Source: an uncultured Bacteroides sp. (GTDB taxonomy: Bacteria > Bacteroidota > Bacteroidia > Bacteroidales > Bacteroidaceae). Taken from it: 64,000 nt of DNA. Made by a program: the position numbers and the translations under genes. The notes beneath the pieces are model-generated. The model was not told the origin of the DNA, did not search any database, and saw nothing but the letters and a program-made list of their open reading frames with translations. Numbering within the stretch: position 1 is the stretch's first letter; each line of letters starts with the position of its first letter. The stretch is from positions 86,519 through 150,518 of the forward strand of contig NZ_CANRPM010000001.1 in the NCBI RefSeq assembly GCF_947632445.1, in the 5' to 3' direction. Below are positions 9,292 through 18,618 of the stretch, in pieces.

Positions 9292-9867
9292 AAATTTGTT
9301 TTGATTAAATTGTGATTAAAAAAAGAAACTAAAAAGCATGTCCCTACTGCCATTTCGTAATGAGGAAATACACACAGTAAAGGACACGCCCATCCACAAT
9401 AAATCAAAACGGGGTGTACTGACCTGCACTATTTCTTCGGATTCGTTCAGATAAAATTGGTCGTTTTTTCTAACACAAGAAACGCCGGCGGGGCAATATA
9501 ATGAAAAGTTATTTTATTCTATGTCATACTCTTTTTTATTTAACGGTTTGTCCTACGGGAAGAAAAGTACCGATACAGAAAAGGGGTGTTCGCTGCTTGC
9601 CCGGCGTATAGAAGGTAACGACCAAATCACCTGAATCCAAACCAAGGCAAACCGACAGAACACACCCCATCCGGGTGTATCCACATTTTGTCTCTTTTGG
9701 ATTTGTTCGGGTCGTTTTTTCTATACAAGAAACAAATGCAAATACTTATACTTTATTCACTCTTTAATATCCGTTTCGTACTATTCTCCTTTTAATCTAT
9801 TCTGTTTCATTCATTTCTCGCTGCAAAGTTAAGGCTTTTTAAGCCAAGAAAACAAGCCTTGCCCCGA
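9292..9867. other. Intergenic region with a degenerate repeat pair
   Basis: No credible gene lies in these 576 bp. Two related stretches are present. One near 9385-9487 contains ACACGCCC...GGGGTGT then TTGGTCGTTTTTTCTAACAC. The other near 9659-9735 contains ACACCCCATCCGGGTGT then GGGTCGTTTTTTCTATAC. Each joins a short hairpin to a shared GTCGTTTTTTCTA-ACAAGAAAC block. A TAACTTTG box on the minus strand at 9824-9831 could start a long leader for the acyltransferase. Function unknown. Confidence 0.5.
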
Positions 9868-12486
9868 TTATTTCCCTTTCACTATCCGCTTGATGTCATT
9901 CAGCTTGTTCAGCGCCTCAATCGGTGTCAGGTTGTCGACGTCGAGGTTCAGAATCTCGTCGCGTATCTGGCACAGCACGGGATCGTCCAACTGGAAGAAA
10001 CTGAGCTGCATGCCGCCGGCCGACGACGGTCCTTCGGTGATGGTCTTACCCGTGACGGTACCCGTCTGACGGTTCTCGCGCTCCAGTTGCTTCAGGATTT
10101 CGTCGGCGCGCTTCACGATGCTCTTGGGCATACCTGCCAGCCTGGCTACGTGAATACCGAAAGAATGCGCACTGCCGCCCCGCTCCAGCTTGCGCAGGAA
10201 GATGACTTTGCCGTCCACTTCCTTCACCGCCACATTGTAGTTCTTGATGCGTCCGAAGCTCTTCTCCATCTCGTTCAGTTCGTGATAGTGCGTGGCAAAG
10301 AGGGTGCGTGCCTTGGCTCTGGGATGTTCGTGGATATACTCCAAAATGGCCCAGGCGATGGAAATGCCGTCGTAGGTCGACGTGCCGCGCCCCAGCTCGT
10401 CGAAGAGCACGAGGCTGCGCGGCGACAGGTTGTTCAGAATATCGGAGGCCTCGTTCATCTCTACCATGAAGGTCGACTCGCCTACGGAGATGTTATCGCT
10501 CGCGCCCACACGGGTAAATATCTTGTCCACCAGCCCGATATGTGCACTCTCGGCAGGCACGAAGCAGCCTATCTGCGCCATGAGAGTGATGAGAGCCGTC
10601 TGACGGAGCAGGGCCGACTTACCCGCCATATTGGGACCGGTGATGACGATGATCTGCTGCGTCCGGCTGTCAAGCATCACATCGTTGGCCACATACTTCT
10701 CGCCAATGGGGAGCTGCTTCTCGATGACGGGATGGCGTCCCTGGCGGATGTCGAGCACATCGTCGTCCGAAAGGACGGGGCGGATGTAGTTGTTTTCGCG
10801 CGCGGCCGTAGCGAACGACAGGAGGCAGTCGAGGCGGGCCACCTGGTTGGCATTGATTTGGATGGCAGGGATGAACTCGCTCAAGGCCTGTACCAGTTCG
10901 TTGTAGAGCTGCATTTCGAGCGCCAGTATCTCGCTTTCCGCACCGATTATTTTCTCCTCGTATTCCTTCAGTTCCTGGATGATATAGCGTTCGGCGTTGA
11001 CCAGCGTCTGTTTGCGTATCCACTCCTTAGGAACTTTCTCCTTATGGACGTTGCGCACCTCGATGTAGTAGCCGAAGAGGCTGTTGTAACCTATCTTCAG
11101 GCTCGGTATGCCCGTCAGTTCACTTTCGCGCTGCTGGAGCTGGAGCAGGTAGTCCTTGCCGCTATAGGCTATCTGGCGCAGTTTATCGAGTTCGGAGCTG
11201 ACACCGGATCTGATGACGTCTCCCTTGTTGACCAGCAGCGGCGGGTCATTGTTGATTTCACGGTCAATGCGGTCGCGGATGGACTGGCAGACGTTGAGCT
11301 GCTCGCCGATGCGGTTCAGGCTGGCATTGTCGGCCTCAAGACAGGCTTGCTTAATGGGTTCGACGGCCTGCAAGGCTACTTTCAGCGCCACCAACTCGCG
11401 GGGATTGACGCGGCCCACAGCCACCTTCGACAAGATGCGCTCCAGGTCACCGATGCGATGCAGCTGCTCTTCCACCAGGTCACGGAAGTCCGGCTTGCGG
11501 AAGAAGTATTCTACTACATCCAAGCGATCGTTGACGGGACGCATGTCCTTCAACGGGAACAGCAGCCAACGCTTCATCAGGCGGGCGCCCATAGGGCAGA
11601 TGGTTTTGTCGATAACGCTGAGTAGCGAACTGCCTCCGTCGTTCATCGAACCCATCAGTTCGAGGCTGCGCACGGTGAACTTGTCCAATCGGACGTATTT
11701 ATCTTCCTCGATACGGGCCAGCGACGTGATGTGGCCTATCTGCGTGTGCTGCGTTATGACGAGGTATTGCAGGATGGCTCCTGAGGCGATGATACCGTTC
11801 TTCAGATGCTCCACGCCGAACCCTTTCAGGTTCTTCACCTCGAAATGCTTCAGCAACTTCTCGCGAGCCGTTATCTCGGTGAACACCCAGTCGTCCAATT
11901 CGAACGTAAAGAACTTGCTGCCAAAATTGCTTTCGAACATCGGTCGCTTGCCCCGCTCGAAGAGTACTTCCTTGGGGCCGAAGTTATTGAGCAACTTGTC
12001 GACGTAATCAAACGGCCCTTCCGCCGTCAAAAACTCCCCCGTCGAAATGTCAAGGAAAGCCACGCCGCAGGCTCCCTTGCCGAAATGCACGGCGGCCAGG
12101 AAGTTATTCTCCCGGTAGTTCAGCATGTTGTCGTTTATGCTGACACCGGGCGTCACCAGCTCTGTGATACCGCGCTTCACTAATTTCTTGGTGAGCTTAG
12201 GGTCTTCCAGCTGATCGCAGATGGCCACACGCTTGCCTGCACGGATGAGTTTGGGCAGGTACGTGTCGAGCGCATGATAAGGAAATCCGGCCATTTCGAC
12301 GGTCTTCCCCTTGCCGTTGGCACGCTTGGTCAGCGTGATGCCCAAGATTTCGGAAGCCACAACGGCATCGGTCGAATAGGTTTCATAGAAGTCTCCGCAG
12401 CGAAACAGCATCACGGCGTCGGGATGTTTCGCCTTGAGTTCGAGAAACTGCTTCATCATCGGGGTAGGGACAATCTCTTCGTTCAT
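9868..12486 (-). CDS. mutS: DNA mismatch repair protein MutS
   Basis: 872-aa mismatch-recognition ATPase. The N-terminal mismatch-binding domain has the [10 protein letters not shown] element near residue 30 (Phe-x-Glu mismatch wedge region). The ABC ATPase has Walker A GPNMAGKS (~616) and [13 protein letters not shown] (~690). The ATG at 12486 (MNEEIV) is chosen over the TTG at 12504 because the -7 box at 12516-12523 would place the transcript start almost on the TTG. Full length for the family. It stands alone, divergent from a predicted small RNA. MutS status affects the slippage rate of poly-G tracts such as those at 32.9 and 33.8 kb in general; no link is shown here. Confidence 0.97.
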   Translation of the reverse strand: MNEEIVPTPMMKQFLELKAKHPDAVMLFRCGDFYETYSTDAVVASEILGITLTKRANGKGKTVEMAGFPYHALDTYLPKLIRAGKRVAICDQLEDPKLTKKLVKRGITELVTPGVSINDNMLNYRENNFLAAVHFGKGACGVAFLDISTGEFLTAEGPFDYVDKLLNNFGPKEVLFERGKRPMFESNFGSKFFTFELDDWVFTEITAREKLLKHFEVKNLKGFGVEHLKNGIIASGAILQYLVITQHTQIGHITSLARIEEDKYVRLDKFTVRSLELMGSMNDGGSSLLSVIDKTICPMGARLMKRWLLFPLKDMRPVNDRLDVVEYFFRKPDFRDLVEEQLHRIGDLERILSKVAVGRVNPRELVALKVALQAVEPIKQACLEADNASLNRIGEQLNVCQSIRDRIDREINNDPPLLVNKGDVIRSGVSSELDKLRQIAYSGKDYLLQLQQRESELTGIPSLKIGYNSLFGYYIEVRNVHKEKVPKEWIRKQTLVNAERYIIQELKEYEEKIIGAESEILALEMQLYNELVQALSEFIPAIQINANQVARLDCLLSFATAARENNYIRPVLSDDDVLDIRQGRHPVIEKQLPIGEKYVANDVMLDSRTQQIIVITGPNMAGKSALLRQTALITLMAQIGCFVPAESAHIGLVDKIFTRVGASDNISVGESTFMVEMNEASDILNNLSPRSLVLFDELGRGTSTYDGISIAWAILEYIHEHPRAKARTLFATHYHELNEMEKSFGRIKNYNVAVKEVDGKVIFLRKLERGGSAHSFGIHVARLAGMPKSIVKRADEILKQLERENRQTGTVTGKTITEGPSSAGGMQLSFFQLDDPVLCQIRDEILNLDVDNLTPIEALNKLNDIKRIVKGK

Positions 12487-12515
12487 GAGGATTCGACTTA
12501 ACAATTAAACAGAAA

Positions 12516-12523
12516 CAAAGATA
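12516..12523 (-). promoter_or_regulatory. -7 box of the mutS promoter
   Basis: TATCTTTG on the minus strand, about 30 nt upstream of the preferred mutS ATG, matches TAnnTTTG. It supports the ATG start over the upstream TTG. Confidence 0.6.
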
Positions 12524-12633
12524 AATCTTTTTTAGAAAACAAGCATCCACGAGCTTCAAAACCTTAGCAACCCTTAACAAAATAGTGTCTATTCATAAAA
12601 CATGTTATATAACACACGTTTTTTCTTGCAGAA

Positions 12634-12665
12634 TTTGCAGGTTTCCCAAAAGTCCGTACCTTTGC
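12634..12665 (+). promoter_or_regulatory. Strong promoter of the candidate small RNA
   Basis: TTTG at 12634-12637 and TACCTTTGC at 12657-12665 are 19 bp apart, an exact match to the Bacteroides -33/-7 layout. The start of transcription should be near 12668-12670. Confidence 0.75.
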
Positions 12666-12667
12666 AA

Positions 12668-12733
12668 CGTGTTTTTCATAGTATTAGATTTTAAGGTTAA
12701 CAAAGGTTGGAGTACAGCGGTACTCCTTTTTTT
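12668..12733 (+). ncRNA. Candidate ~66-nt small RNA with its own terminator
   Basis: A consensus promoter is followed within 70 nt by a textbook intrinsic terminator, with no usable reading frame between them. The body includes the motif TTAAGGTTAACAAAGG, then the terminator stem. The downstream gene is on the other strand and more than 150 nt away, so this is not an obvious leader. The arrangement is that of a stand-alone sRNA. I cannot assign it to a named family without a covariance-model search. Confidence 0.6.
12709..12733 (+). terminator. Intrinsic terminator of the candidate sRNA
   Basis: GGAGTAC and GTACTCC form a perfect 7-bp stem with loop AGCG, followed directly by seven T. Confidence 0.85.
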
Positions 12734-12888
12734 ATGCCCGTATGCCAGGGACAGCAGAACTCTTACTTGCTCATCTACAGAATGAATGCCCCTTCTCTTC
12801 TGTCCGATCCGACACAAGCCTACGTCAGCAAAACCTCAAATGTTCTTCCCTTTTCTTATTTAAAAGAAAAGTTCATGGCAAAACAACA

Positions 12889-13296
12889 TTAAGAAACCAA
12901 TTCATTCCGCCGCTTCTCCAGGAGCCGCACGAAATCTTCTTCATTGGCGGGCCGGAGGACATCATGCCTGCCATCCTTATAGTACACCCGCACATAGCGC
13001 ACCAACACACGGCCCGCCATCTGCATGGACGAACGCCGTTCCACCGACATCACCTCGGCCAACGGACGTTCACGACTGCGGGAAAAACGTCCCTTGTAAA
13101 TGAGCAGCCGCCCGTCGGCAGTCAGCGTATAGGTGGTATGAATGACTTTTTCAATGAAATGGAACAACAGAATGCTCCACAACACGGCTATCAGAATGTA
13201 TTTCACCCACAGGCAATAGACCAGCATGAAGGTAAACAGAAACAGGGCTAGATACTGGGCCGCACCGATGCGGGCATGGAAGACTCGGTCTGTCAT
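12889..13296 (-). CDS. PH-like (bPH_2) membrane protein
   Basis: 135-aa protein with two adjacent membrane helices (roughly residues 12-50, ending in LLFHFIEK) and then a small beta domain (YTLTADGRLLIYKGRFSR onward) typical of bacterial PH-like bPH_2/DUF304 proteins. The ORF track starts it at 13518, but that would overlap nadB and its promoter. The ATG at 13296 (MTDRVFHARIG) begins the natural hydrophobic hairpin and is preferred. It is divergent from nadB. Function unknown. Confidence 0.7.
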   Translation of the reverse strand: MTDRVFHARIGAAQYLALFLFTFMLVYCLWVKYILIAVLWSILLFHFIEKVIHTTYTLTADGRLLIYKGRFSRSRERPLAEVMSVERRSSMQMAGRVLVRYVRVYYKDGRHDVLRPANEEDFVRLLEKRRNELVS

Positions 13297-13363
13297 TTCT
13301 CTTTTTTTGCGGTAAAGATATGGATTTTCGACAGCAAAACGCACAAGCAACGCAGTTATTTTG

Positions 13364-13371
13364 TAGTTTTG
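13364..13371 (+). promoter_or_regulatory. -7 box of the nadB promoter
   Basis: TAGTTTTG lies 22 bp before the nadB ATG and fits TAnnTTTG. The -33 element is poor. Confidence 0.5.
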
Positions 13372-13393
13372 CATCCAGCTAATACACATCGTT

Positions 13394-14989
13394 ATGGTAA
13401 GAAAGTTCGATTTCCTCGTCATCGGCTCTGGAATAGCCGGTATGAGCTTCGCCCTGAAAGTGGCGGAAAAGGGGACGGTAGCCCTCATCTGTAAGGCCGG
13501 AATGGAAGAAGCCAACACCTATTTTGCGCAGGGAGGCATCGCGTCGGTGACCAATCTGGCCGTAGACAACTTCGAGAAGCATATCGAAGACACCATGATA
13601 GCCGGTGACTGGATCAACGACCGCGCCGCCGTAGAGAAGGTGGTACGCAACGCTCCCGCACAAATCAAGGAACTCATCAAGTGGGGTGTGAACTTCGATA
13701 AGAAGGAAGACGGGACTTTCGACCTGCACAAGGAAGGCGGACACTCGGAGTTCCGCATCCTGCACCACAAAGACAACACGGGAGCCGAGATACAGACTTC
13801 GCTCATCAAAGCTGTGAAACGGCATCCCAACATCACCATATTCACCGAACACTATGCGGTGGAAATCATCACACAACACCATCTGGGCATCATCGTGACG
13901 CGCTACACACCGGGCATCAAGTGCTATGGCGCCTATGTGCTGAACGAGGCTACGGGCGAAGTAGACACCTTCCTCTCCAGGATAACCGTCATATCTACGG
14001 GAGGCTGCGAGGCCGTTTACCGCCACACCACCAATCCGCTGGTGGCTACGGGCGACGGTATCGCCATGGTCTACCGCGCCAAAGGAGCGGTAAAGGACAT
14101 GGAGTTCATCCAGTTCCACCCCACCGCCCTCTACCATCCGGGCGACCGCCCCTCGTTTCTCATCACCGAAGCCATGCGAGGCTACGGCGGCGTGCTCCGC
14201 ACAATGGACGGTAAGGAGTTTATGCAGAAGTACGACCCGCGCCTATCGCTTGCTCCGCGCGACATCGTGGCCCGTGCCATCGACAACGAAATGAAGCTCC
14301 GGGGGGAGGATCATGTCTACCTGGATGTCACCCACAAAGACCCCGAAGAGACAAAGCGCCACTTCCCCAACATCTACCAGAAGTGTCTCAGTATCGGCAT
14401 CGACATTACGAAAGACTACATCCCCGTAGCGCCCGCCGCCCACTACCTGTGCGGAGGCATCAAAGTGGACCTTGACGGGCAGAGCAGCATCCGCCGCCTC
14501 TACGCCATCGGCGAATGTTCGTGCACGGGCCTGCACGGCGGCAACCGTTTAGCCTCGAACTCGCTCATCGAAGCCGTAGTCTATGCCGACGCAGCCGCCA
14601 AGCATGCCCTGAGCGTGCTGGAGCGTTACGACTTCAACGACGACATTCCCGAATGGAACGACGAAGGCACCATCACGGGCGAGGAACGCGTACTCATCAC
14701 GCAGAGCATGAAGGAAGTGAACCAGATTATGGAGTCGTATGTGGGCATCGTGCGCAGCAACGTGCGCCTGACCCGCGCCTGGAACCGCTTGGACATCCTT
14801 TACGAAGAGACCGAACGCCTCTTCAAGCGCTGCAAAGCCACGCGCGAGCTGTGCGAACTGCGCAACATGATCAACGTAGGCTACCTCATCACAAAGCAGG
14901 CCATGGATCGCAAGGAAAGCCGAGGGCTGCACTACACCATCGACTATCCGCATCATGCCGACGAGGCCGACACAAAATCGGTCTTATGA
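13394..14989 (+). CDS. nadB: L-aspartate oxidase
   Basis: 531-aa FAD enzyme that oxidises L-aspartate to iminoaspartate, the first step of de novo NAD synthesis. The N-terminal dinucleotide fold is VIGSGIAGMSFA (residues ~9-20). EFIQFHPTALY and HGGNRLASNSLIEA (~383) are signatures of the succinate dehydrogenase/fumarate reductase flavoprotein superfamily. A basic helical C-terminal domain completes it at normal length. nadA and nadC are not adjacent. A strong hairpin terminator follows. Confidence 0.95.
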   Translation: MVRKFDFLVIGSGIAGMSFALKVAEKGTVALICKAGMEEANTYFAQGGIASVTNLAVDNFEKHIEDTMIAGDWINDRAAVEKVVRNAPAQIKELIKWGVNFDKKEDGTFDLHKEGGHSEFRILHHKDNTGAEIQTSLIKAVKRHPNITIFTEHYAVEIITQHHLGIIVTRYTPGIKCYGAYVLNEATGEVDTFLSRITVISTGGCEAVYRHTTNPLVATGDGIAMVYRAKGAVKDMEFIQFHPTALYHPGDRPSFLITEAMRGYGGVLRTMDGKEFMQKYDPRLSLAPRDIVARAIDNEMKLRGEDHVYLDVTHKDPEETKRHFPNIYQKCLSIGIDITKDYIPVAPAAHYLCGGIKVDLDGQSSIRRLYAIGECSCTGLHGGNRLASNSLIEAVVYADAAAKHALSVLERYDFNDDIPEWNDEGTITGEERVLITQSMKEVNQIMESYVGIVRSNVRLTRAWNRLDILYEETERLFKRCKATRELCELRNMINVGYLITKQAMDRKESRGLHYTIDYPHHADEADTKSVL

Positions 14990-15072
14990 CATCCATCGAC
15001 GAGCCATAACAGGCCTTCCATCTTACAAGAAACATCACGATAACACGCCGGCTCTATCGACACAAAAGTAAA

Positions 15073-15115
15073 ACCCATTGGCAACGTCCGCCCGACACGG
15101 CCAATGGGTCTTTAC
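15073..15115 (+). terminator. Terminator between nadB and rubrerythrin
   Basis: ACCCATTGGC (15073-15082) and GCCAATGGGT (15100-15109) form a perfect 10-bp stem followed by CTTTACTT. It lies between convergent genes and could serve both, though the T-run favours nadB. Confidence 0.75.
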
Positions 15116-15141
15116 TTATAGAATGGATGAACGTCCGAATC

Positions 15142-15726
15142 TTACCAGTTTTCTTTCTTCACTTCAAAGTAAGCCTGCGGATGCTGGCATGCAGGGCACA
15201 GCTCAGGAGCCTTCTCGCCCACATAGATAAATCCGCAGTTGCGGCACTGCCACACCACTTCGCCTTCCCTGGCAAATACGGCATTGTTCTGGATGTTGTT
15301 TACAAAAGCCTGATAACGCTCTTCGTGTCCCTTCTCGGCGATGGCAATGTTGCGGTACATCAAAGCGATTTCGGGGAAGCCTTCCTCGTCGGCCATGTCG
15401 GCAAACTTGGGGTAGTCAAGCGACCACTCTTCGTGTTCGCCGGCAGCAGCCGCCTGAAGATTTTCGAGCGTCGTGCCGATAACCCCTGCGGGATAGCTGG
15501 CCGTAATCTCTACCATACCGCCTTCGAGCCACTTGAACATACGCTTGGCGTGCTCTTTCTCCTGATCGGCTGTCTCCATAAAGATGGCGGCAATCTGTTC
15601 GTAACCTTCCTTCTTGGCCACACCGGCAAAGTAAGTGTAGCGCATGCGTGCCTGCGATTCGCCGGCAAACGAAGTCACCAGATTCTTCTCTGTGCGGGTT
15701 CCTTTGATACTCTTAGTCATAATCAT
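15142..15726 (-). CDS. rbr: Rubrerythrin
   Basis: 194-aa non-haem diiron peroxidase that reduces hydrogen peroxide in anaerobes. Residues ~1-145 form the ferritin-like diiron helical bundle with ExxH-type ligands (QEKEHAKRMFKW, EKGHEERYQAF). The C-terminal rubredoxin domain carries one Fe(Cys)4 site: C161, C164, C177 and C180 in CRNCGF and CPAC. It is monocistronic with a clear promoter, consistent with oxidative-stress control in Bacteroides. Confidence 0.96.
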   Translation of the reverse strand: MIMTKSIKGTRTEKNLVTSFAGESQARMRYTYFAGVAKKEGYEQIAAIFMETADQEKEHAKRMFKWLEGGMVEITASYPAGVIGTTLENLQAAAAGEHEEWSLDYPKFADMADEEGFPEIALMYRNIAIAEKGHEERYQAFVNNIQNNAVFAREGEVVWQCRNCGFIYVGEKAPELCPACQHPQAYFEVKKENW

Positions 15727-15774
15727 TCAGTTTTTAAAAGGGTTAATATTCCGTTCTGTTGGTCTCTTATGCTG

Positions 15775-15782
15775 CAAATGTA
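15775..15782 (-). promoter_or_regulatory. -7 box of the rubrerythrin promoter
   Basis: TACATTTG on the minus strand, about 50 bp upstream of the rubrerythrin ATG, matches TAnnTTTG. Confidence 0.55.
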
Positions 15783-15990
15783 GGAAAAAGACTCCAAATG
15801 CCTATCATCCAAGTCTATCGGATTTTTCTATTGCATCATAAACAAAATCTATCATGCGGCAGAAACAGGGATTACGAAACAATATAAATCGCTTTCACCC
15901 GAAAAAAGCAATGCTTTACGAGGAATAAAACGATGCTTTATAGAGGCAAACAGGCTTTCACCTTAACTTAAATGTAATGTTTTAGAACTG

Positions 15991-16030
15991 AAAAAGCCAA
16001 CTTATCCGTAATGGGGTGGGTTGGCTTTTT
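15991..16030 (-). terminator. Terminator of the orphan membrane protein gene
   Basis: AAAAAGCCAAC and GTTGGCTTTTT form an 11-bp perfect stem across about 18 nt, with T-runs on either strand. It lies 75-115 nt after the stop of the minus-strand gene that ends at 16106. The remainder of 15783-16105 holds nothing else I can identify. Confidence 0.65.
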
Positions 16031-16105
16031 GTATTAGTTATAGTTTCAAAAAACTATTCCCATGTAAAAGTGTAAATGGTTGTACTCGTATCTGTGTGAT
16101 TTGTA

Positions 16106-16915
16106 TCATTTGTGGTTGTACGTATCTCTGTGCTGCTTTTTACATATCCGTATTCTTATTATTATGAATGCGGAGATAGCAATAATTATCATAGCAAACC
16201 ATAGCCCACATAGCCAACCTACTCCCTTATCGATCCAATACCAAATACCTTCTCCTTTAAGTTCAACGAGTTCATAGAATTTAAAGGATTCATGGAATCC
16301 ATCTAAATTATAGTGTTCAAAGAATTCATAATAGACTGGGTCTATAATATATTTTCTTGTCATTATGAAATAATCATATCCGACTTTAACTGTCATTTTA
16401 TCCGTTGACAGTTGTATGATAATAAGGTCTTCTCTATCTTTGCCTTGTGAATATAATGATATTGTATCGCCTTTATTCAACCATGTACCATGAACATATT
16501 TTGAATAGGTTGTGTCTGTAACCATTCGATAAGAATCAAAATCTCCGTTATTTGATAATCGAATCGTATTGTAGCTGCCATCATTAAGTTTTTCTGATTG
16601 CCAATTACCTTTAATTGTCGTAATTTCCACTCCTAAAGACTCCCAGTTAAACACTAGGAGTATGTATAATATAAATAATGGCTTTATTAATAATGAAGAT
16701 AATAGCCCTACTAATGGTTTCAAACAAGATTTAATATTTATTGCAGTAACTAATTGGATTACTCTCTCTTTATCATCCCTAATAGTAGAGAGAATATCGT
16801 TTTTCCATAATAGTAGAAAGAGTAGTATCCCTAAAGTCCAATGGATGCCGAATGCAATCACGTTGCACAAGCCTTTGATCAAACCTAAAAGCACATCTTT
16901 AAAAAATGAAAGCAT
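16106..16915 (-). CDS. Orphan membrane protein, low GC
   Basis: 269 aa, unrecognised. It has a hydrophobic N-terminal stretch (~9-37), a second membrane segment (~66-90), a hydrophilic beta-rich middle (~95-215; motifs such as IKGNWQSEKLNDGSYNTIRL resemble lipocalin-like or META-like stress domains but this is not secure), and a C-terminal helix (~233-255) with a basic end. Codon use is strongly A/T-rich compared with its neighbours, and it sits next to a decayed IS982 copy, both consistent with horizontal acquisition. A TAACTTTG box on the minus strand at 17237-17244 may be its promoter. Confidence 0.6.
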   Translation of the reverse strand: MLSFFKDVLLGLIKGLCNVIAFGIHWTLGILLFLLLWKNDILSTIRDDKERVIQLVTAINIKSCLKPLVGLLSSLLIKPLFILYILLVFNWESLGVEITTIKGNWQSEKLNDGSYNTIRLSNNGDFDSYRMVTDTTYSKYVHGTWLNKGDTISLYSQGKDREDLIIIQLSTDKMTVKVGYDYFIMTRKYIIDPVYYEFFEHYNLDGFHESFKFYELVELKGEGIWYWIDKGVGWLCGLWFAMIIIAISAFIIIRIRICKKQHRDTYNHK

Positions 16916-17325
16916 ATATTTAAGTTTAGGCTTCCCAATTCCCCGAAGAAAGCGGATAAAAAATAAAGTGTGGGAACTATATCTGCTTTATCCTATAATC
17001 AGGCTCTCGCATTGCCTATGGAACGAATAAAACAACAGCTACCCACACCAATTTGACAATATCTAAAAGCCTTATAAACATAAGGTAGGTATATATCAAA
17101 TAGCGGGGTGCTATTGCTACCATCTTCGTTCCATTTCAAATTTGCGAGATTTGATTATAGAAGATAATCTCAATAACACCTTTCGTTAAATATGTCCTTC
17201 CAGTGCCTTAACGCATTAAGGCCTCTGAAATTGTTGCAAAGTTAGCGAAAGATTTTGAATAGCTAAATAAAACGCTGAAAAATGTAGGTTTTAATGCTTC
17301 AAAACATATCGGTAGTAAGTAATTA

Positions 17326-17632
17326 ACGTGAGCTCGAATATAATTAGAAAATAACCGGTTGCCCATTACTGACGGTTTCAATCAAGGCTTTTTCTGAGAA
17401 AAATCCTGTCGGAAATGCCCGTCAGTAAACTCCTCATGTTGCTTTTAACTTTGGTTACAACGCATATTTCTTGCAAAAATCATCGGCCAAACAATAAATC
17501 TCTGTAACTTTAGGCTCTGGAAATATAGCGGTAATCGTTCAAGTCTTATAATTCAGCACTATAAGTTTAATGCTTTTGCCGCTATATTCCTAATAATCAA
17601 ATGAACAAGTCAGCTTTTATTTCGAACTCACG
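17326..17632 (-). mobile_element. Internally deleted IS982-family element
   Basis: 307 bp bounded by imperfect terminal inverted repeats, ACGTGAGCTCGAATATAA at the left and TTTATTTCGAACTCACGT at the right. Read on the minus strand, it encodes a transposase N-terminal scrap (KVTEIYCLADDFCKKY) joined to a C-terminal scrap (KALIETVSNGQ), both characteristic of IS982 transposases. About two thirds of a normal ~1-kb element is missing. It ends 11 bp before sanA and may supply part of that gene's promoter region. A longer remnant of the same type is at 59408-60149. The flanking 16916-17325 shows no gene. Confidence 0.75.
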
Positions 17633-17643
17633 TTAAACTAAGA

Positions 17644-18273
17644 ATGAAAAGATTATTCAAGCGGTTCCTGAGGATTGCAATTTCAATTTATATCTTACTT
17701 ATCGTAACAATCCTTACATGCCACTTTATTGTGGTTGGCAATGCCTACGGCAGAACCTATGACGATGTTGTTTCTATCCCTCACAACTGTTACGGATTAC
17801 TCCTTGCCACCTCTCCAATTACGCCCGAAGGCGCACATAATTTCTATTTTGACAATCGCATTAAAGCGGCAGACGAATTGTATAAAGCCGGTAAAATTCA
17901 TTTCATCATAGCCAGCGGCGGCAATTATACTCAATCTCAAAAGAACGGCTGTGACGAGCCGACAGCCATTCGAGACTCTCTTATGGCGAAAGGTATTCCA
18001 ACCGATAGAATAATCCTTGACTATGAAGGTACGCGCACACTCCATTCCATAGTCAAAGCAAAGAAGGTTTATGGACTTGACAGCGTGACCCTGATTTCGC
18101 AGAAATATCACAATGAACGAGCTATATACCTTGCAGATCACTATGGACTTCATGCCGTAGGCTATAATGCTGAGCCGTCTCCAATCCGTCGCAACCGTAT
18201 AAAGAATACCTTACGCGAATACCTTGCCCGCATTAAAATGTTCATTGATATAAACACCCCGAATATAAAATAA
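17644..18273 (+). CDS. sanA: SanA/YdcF-type DUF218 membrane protein
   Basis: 209 aa with one N-terminal membrane anchor (~10-30) and a DUF218/ElyC-SanA Rossmann-like domain. Typical elements are GLLLATSP (~58), FIIASGG (~93), DEPTAIRDSLMAKGIP (~106) and DYEGTRTLHSIVKAKKVYG (~124). E. coli SanA affects envelope permeability and vancomycin exclusion; the enzymatic role of the family is not settled. The gene begins directly after the IS982 scar. Confidence 0.82.
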   Translation: MKRLFKRFLRIAISIYILLIVTILTCHFIVVGNAYGRTYDDVVSIPHNCYGLLLATSPITPEGAHNFYFDNRIKAADELYKAGKIHFIIASGGNYTQSQKNGCDEPTAIRDSLMAKGIPTDRIILDYEGTRTLHSIVKAKKVYGLDSVTLISQKYHNERAIYLADHYGLHAVGYNAEPSPIRRNRIKNTLREYLARIKMFIDINTPNIK

Positions 18274-18483
18274 CGTGGACGGGATGCTATTTCGACATTC
18301 AAAACCCTACCTGCATCAGGCAGCAGGTTCTTCGCCCAACGGATGATAATCGACAAACAAGCAAAACAACAAGAGTGTCAATCCAAATAAATGCGTTCTT
18401 GAAAAAATATTCCCGTTTCGCTTGCTTTCTTCCCAAATTCTCACTTACTTTGTTCGACGTTGAACTTTAAATGAGACAGTATT

Positions 18484-18618
18484 ATGGGCAAGAAAGAAAA
18501 GAAAATGATGCACACTCGCAAAGAAGAGCAACAAGGCAGAAAGGTAATGATCGGTTTAGGAGTGGCAGCCGTAATTATAGCCGTCCTGATGTTTGTTGCC
18601 TTTACTTATCTGGCATAA
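18484..18618 (+). CDS. Small 44-aa single-helix membrane protein
   Basis: Too short for the ORF track. It begins MGKKEKKMMHTRKEEQQGRK (highly basic) and continues with one membrane helix of about 20 residues (VMIGLGVAAVIIAVLMFVAF). Its TAA is followed with no gap by the ATG of the CYTH gene (TAAATG), so the two are probably translated together. It has no assigned function. The basic-then-hydrophobic layout suggests a membrane peptide with its N-terminus inside the cell. Confidence 0.65.
   Translation: MGKKEKKMMHTRKEEQQGRKVMIGLGVAAVIIAVLMFVAFTYLA

Noticed and set aside
9859-11625. 588-aa plus-strand ORF opposite mutS
   Set aside because: Antisense shadow; the minus strand encodes an intact MutS with all catalytic motifs.
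12585-12785. 66-aa ORF across the sRNA region
   Set aside because: It starts upstream of the promoter and runs through the terminator; not protein-like.
13297-13518. Long N-terminal extension of the PH-like protein
   Set aside because: It would overlap the nadB start and promoter; the extension has no membrane or domain character.
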